A DNA stretch of 8,113 nucleotides, taken from assembly GCA_028694545.1 (NCBI GenBank), contig JAQVKV010000066.1:1-8113 (forward strand), written 5' to 3'. Positions within the stretch are counted from its first letter, which is position 1; each line of letters opens with the position of its first letter. The notes under the pieces were generated by a model. It had not been told where the DNA came from. It ran no database searches and was given only the letters and a program-made list of their open reading frames with translations. The position numbers and the translations under genes are program-made. The stretch comes from Zavarzinia sp. (GTDB lineage: Bacteria > Pseudomonadota > Alphaproteobacteria > Zavarziniales > Zavarziniaceae). Positions 6,456-8,113 of this stretch are shown piece by piece.

Positions 6456-7454
6456 TCAGGCCCGCAGGCCAATCTTGCGGCAACGAGCAGCGAGATCGTC
6501 GACAATCCCGTCCAGCACTTCGCCTTCCCTGTCATGGAGGACTTCCGTCGCCAGAGGTTCCAGCGCCTGTCGCGCACGCGCGGTCCACGACGCGGCCCAA
6601 TCCGAAAGATGGAGCGCGTTGGCTTCGGATTCCTTGGCGGCGGCGGCCATGACCGCATCCACCCACCGCGACGTCTCGTCGAACCAGTCCAGCATGAATT
6701 CGGTCAGTGGCGAGATGGCGCCGCCACCCTGCTTCTGGCCCTCGTCATCGAAGGCACGGTAGACGAGCGGGTAGAGAATGCCGTCCAGGGCGAAATTCTG
6801 CGCGACGAAGACCTGGAACCAGTCGGGCTCGACGAAGAGATCCTCCATCGCCCTCCGCAGCCCCTGCCACGAGGGGTGCTCCAGCCAGTCCTGCTTGGCC
6901 GCCGTCAGGCTCGTGCCGGTGCCGCCATCCATCAGCAGGCCGATACGGCTGACGATCTGCGCGATGCCGAGCCGGTCCATGGTGGCGAACATCGCGGCCT
7001 GGGTGATCGCAGAGCCGAAGCCGATATCGGTGATGTTGCAATTGTTCATGTTCGCGCCCCACTCGTAGTGGCGGAGGGGCAGGAGATAGTGCCGGGCGAG
7101 TTCAGTCCACTGGTCCGATACCGCCGAAAGGCTGCCACGTCGCTCGGCATAGGCGAAGGCCTTCTCCGATGCCTCCATCATGCGCGATCGCGTAATCGTA
7201 TAAGTACCATAGTAAAACTGACGCGGATCGCGGAGGACGTGCCAGTCATCGAGGACGATGACCGTCCGCCGGGCGTCGAACAATTCGTATTCCGGCGCCC
7301 AGGTCGGACGATAGTGGAATTCGCCCGTCGCCTGCATGTCGAACATCGACTCTTCGTAGCGGGATGCCGGCTTGTCCGCGCCAATCCGCCTCGCGACATT
7401 GGCGTAAGTCTGCCGTCGCGGCTGTATCGTGGCGGTTCTGATATCGATGGTCAT
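6456..7454 (-). CDS. dmpL: Phenol hydroxylase beta subunit (P1)
   Basis: This is the structural beta subunit, which shares the ferritin-like fold of DmpN but has no diiron ligands. It has 332 residues, the usual size of DmpL. It begins MTIDIRTATIQPRRQTYANV, followed by RRIGADKPASRYEESMFDMQ, and has FHYRPTWAPEYELFDARRT (about 46-64), DPRQFYYGTYTITRSRMMEA (76-95) and YEWGANMNNCNITDIGFGSA (about 129-148), all typical of the family. The position between dmpK and dmpM matches the CF600 order. The ATG at 7454 has GGAGGAGC about 9 bases upstream. It follows dmpK by 30 bases. A very long frame on the opposite strand across this gene is a shadow and not a gene. Confidence 0.97.
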   Translation of the reverse strand: MTIDIRTATIQPRRQTYANVARRIGADKPASRYEESMFDMQATGEFHYRPTWAPEYELFDARRTVIVLDDWHVLRDPRQFYYGTYTITRSRMMEASEKAFAYAERRGSLSAVSDQWTELARHYLLPLRHYEWGANMNNCNITDIGFGSAITQAAMFATMDRLGIAQIVSRIGLLMDGGTGTSLTAAKQDWLEHPSWQGLRRAMEDLFVEPDWFQVFVAQNFALDGILYPLVYRAFDDEGQKQGGGAISPLTEFMLDWFDETSRWVDAVMAAAAKESEANALHLSDWAASWTARARQALEPLATEVLHDREGEVLDGIVDDLAARCRKIGLRA

Positions 7455-7484
7455 GAGCCGTGCTCCTCCGAACGTAATCGCTTG

Positions 7485-7721
7485 TTATTGCCCGTGTGCG
7501 AGCGCAGTGAAGGCCCCGACCGCTCCGTCCGCCACGTCCAGCACCGCGTGCTGGGCGTCGCAGAACTCGAGAAGCGCGTCGACCGGCATGATCATCTCGA
7601 CCATGAGGTCGGGGTCGCCGAGGGTGAATTCGAACAGGACAAAGCGGCCCCTGACGCCCGTAACCCTGATCCACCGGGTCGCCGTATTCAGCGTGGCGGC
7701 TTCGGCTTCAGCCATGTCCAT
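7485..7721 (-). CDS. dmpK: Phenol hydroxylase assembly protein (P0)
   Basis: This is the first gene of the operon. DmpK-type proteins are not needed for catalysis itself but are needed for making active hydroxylase, and are thought to help place iron in the diiron site. It has 78 residues. Recognisable parts are TRWIRVTGVRGRFVLFEFTL (about 15-34), GDPDLMVEMIMP, and ALLEFCDAQHAVLDV (49-63), as in the phenol hydroxylase subunit family. It shows no signal peptide or membrane segment. Two ATG codons, 7721 and 7715, are close; the purine-rich AGGGAAGAGA sits upstream of both, and 7721 is chosen provisionally. The predicted transcript start from the sigma-54 promoter is about 52 bases upstream of 7721. 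Confidence 0.9.
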   Translation of the reverse strand: MDMAEAEAATLNTATRWIRVTGVRGRFVLFEFTLGDPDLMVEMIMPVDALLEFCDAQHAVLDVADGAVGAFTALAHGQ

Positions 7722-7761
7722 GGACGTTTCTCTTCCCTGCTTATCTGTCTTGTGCGCGTTA

Positions 7762-7792
7762 CTGCTTGCGCCGCCTATGAACTAGCAAGCAG
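7762..7792. repeat. 8-bp inverted repeat spanning the -12 box and the predicted transcript start
   Basis: CTGCTTGC at 7762-7769 and GCAAGCAG at 7785-7792 are perfect inverted copies separated by 15 bases. One arm contains the -12 element of the promoter and the other lies in the early transcribed region, at about +5 to +12. It could be an operator, or chance. Confidence 0.5.
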
Positions 7793-7799
7793 CGTGCCA
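7784..7799 (-). promoter_or_regulatory. Sigma-54 (-24/-12) promoter of the dmp operon
   Basis: Read on the minus strand, TGGCAC, five bases, TTGCT. Every fixed position of the TGGCACN5TTGCW consensus is met and the spacing is right. The -24 GG is at 7798-7797 and the -12 GC at 7786-7785, which puts the transcript start near 7773, about 52 bases before dmpK. The known dmp operon also uses a sigma-54 promoter (Po), activated by DmpR with phenol as the effector, so the match fits the pathway. It implies an activator bound upstream; that gene is not in the window. Confidence 0.92.
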
Positions 7800-7832
7800 A
7801 AGCCACGGTACCCGCAAATCAATGAAACCTTT

Positions 7833-7918
7833 TGCATCGCAAACCCGATCCGACCCGTGGATCGCTGCGGTATTCGTGCCATTTCATGGATCTCCCCCCG
7901 GAGTATTTTTGCGATGCA
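7833..7918. repeat. Pair of inverted 11-mers upstream of the promoter
   Basis: TGCATCGCAAA (7833-7843) and TTTGCGATGCA (7908-7918) are exact reverse complements, with centres 75 bases apart. The promoter-proximal copy is itself within a short palindrome, TTTGC-GAT-GCAAA on the minus strand. Relative to the predicted start near 7773 the copies are at about -60 to -70 and -135 to -145. The distal copy falls in the range where DmpR/XylR-type activators bind, but neither copy has the XylR half-site sequence, so the binding protein is unknown. Confidence 0.5.
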
Positions 7919-7954
7919 CCAAATTCCTTCGCCTCAGGCCACGCCGAACTCGAC

Positions 7955-7965
7955 GAAATGATCAA
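7955..7965 (-). promoter_or_regulatory. Possible activator half-site (XylR/DmpR-like)
   Basis: TTGATCATTTC on the minus strand agrees at 9 of 11 positions with the XylR half-site TTGANCAAATC as I recall it. It lies about 182-192 bases upstream of the predicted start, a little far but possible for an enhancer. No clear partner half-site is seen beside it, so this is tentative. Confidence 0.25.
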
Positions 7966-7995
7966 GAACGGCCTTGGGCCATGGATGATTTGCTG

Positions 7996-8035
7996 AAAAA
8001 AAAGGGCGACGCGCCTGTACGGTACGCGCCGCCCT
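7996..8035 (-). terminator. Rho-independent terminator of an upstream transcript
   Basis: On the minus strand a GC-rich stem, 8035-8025 pairing with 8013-8003 (11 base pairs with one mismatch) around an 11-base loop, is directly followed by eight T (8003-7996; the first T is also the last base of the stem). This is a textbook intrinsic terminator. There is no T run on the other side, so it acts leftward. It should stop transcription from the right before it reaches the dmp promoter, making the operon depend on its own sigma-54 promoter. Confidence 0.85.
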
Positions 8036-8042
8036 CAAGTTG

Positions 8043-8098
8043 CCTGGGGGGGACCCAGGTGGGGAGCTAAGTGGGAGCCACCGCCCGCTCAGGGGCGG
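8043..8098. repeat. Two tandem GC-rich hairpins next to the terminator
   Basis: CCTGGG/CCCAGG (8043-8048 and 8054-8059, 5-base loop) and CCGCCC/GGGCGG (8081-8086 and 8093-8098, 6-base loop) are perfect 6-bp stems. With the terminator stem they make three hairpins in about 95 bases, all upstream of the T run on the minus strand. They may belong to the 3' part of a structured small RNA or to the end and trailer of a protein gene to the right. The sequence ends too soon to choose. Confidence 0.45.
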
Positions 8099-8113
8099 CG
8101 GCAGGTATCAGTT

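Larger units (their letters stand above)
7722..8113. other. Intergenic control region upstream of dmpK
   Basis: No convincing gene lies in these 392 bases. In transcription order the stretch holds a hairpin-rich block at the right edge, a Rho-independent terminator for something upstream, inverted repeats that may bind regulators, a sigma-54 promoter, and an untranslated leader of about 52 bases. One frame on the minus strand is open from the right edge to a TAG at 8067-8069; it could be the last codons of an upstream gene, but 15 codons are too few to judge. Confidence 0.8.

Noticed and set aside
4586..6652. 688-residue open frame on the plus strand across dmpN and dmpM
   Set aside because: Same reason: a shadow of genes with all catalytic residues in place on the other strand, without any family resemblance.
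7818..7830. IHF-like site, AATCAA, on the plus strand between the promoter and the upstream repeats
   Set aside because: Only the first half of WATCAAN4TTR is present; the TTR half is missing. The position would be suitable, but the sequence does not support it.
7868..7883. Second sigma-54-like element, TGGCAC followed by five bases and CCGCA, on the minus strand
   Set aside because: The -12 half lacks TTGC, while the element at 7784-7799 matches fully and is better placed for dmpK.
6099..7961. 620-residue open frame on the plus strand across dmpL, dmpK and the promoter
   Set aside because: It runs through coding, promoter and intergenic sequence alike and reads as a shadow.
7822..8070. 82-residue open frame on the plus strand in the upstream region
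   Set aside because: No ribosome site, no recognisable domain, and it runs through the terminator hairpin and its A/T run.

Overview
The window comes from a GC-rich proteobacterium. Very long shadow reading frames lie antisense to the real genes, as expected at high GC. It holds almost a whole phenol-degradation operon of the dmp type (the Pseudomonas CF600 pVI150 family), read entirely on the minus strand. The sequence does not settle the class; a GC-rich alpha- or betaproteobacterium is plausible.

Layout in the direction of transcription, right to left. From 8113 to 7722 there is no convincing gene. This stretch holds a hairpin-rich block at the right edge, a strong Rho-independent terminator (7996-8035) that closes whatever lies upstream, several inverted repeats, and a sigma-54 promoter with a full match to the -24/-12 consensus (7784-7799). 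Next come the six phenol hydroxylase genes dmpK, dmpL, dmpM, dmpN, dmpO and dmpP (7721-3105). They are followed by the ferredoxin gene dmpQ, catechol 2,3-dioxygenase dmpB, 2-hydroxymuconic semialdehyde dehydrogenase dmpC, and the first 113 codons of 2-oxopent-4-enoate hydratase dmpE, which runs off the left edge.

The genes work as one pathway. DmpL, DmpN and DmpO form the hydroxylase, DmpM is its effector, DmpP brings electrons from NAD(P)H, and DmpK probably helps load the diiron site. Together they turn phenol into catechol. DmpB opens the catechol ring by meta cleavage, and DmpQ keeps its iron reduced. DmpC oxidises the ring-opened semialdehyde, and DmpE hydrates the later dienoate. Catalytic and metal-binding residues are intact in every enzyme where they can be checked. 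Most gaps are 3 to 30 bases. The exceptions are 60 bases between dmpN and dmpO, which contain a perfect 10-bp hairpin, and 23 bases between dmpC and dmpE, where CF600 has the hydrolase gene dmpD.

This is a well-known pathway, and I see no undescribed enzyme system in it. The less explained signals are regulatory: the inverted repeats around and upstream of the promoter, the dmpN-dmpO hairpin, and the hairpin cluster at the right edge, which could be the 3' part of a structured RNA or of an unseen gene. No DmpR-type activator gene is in the window.
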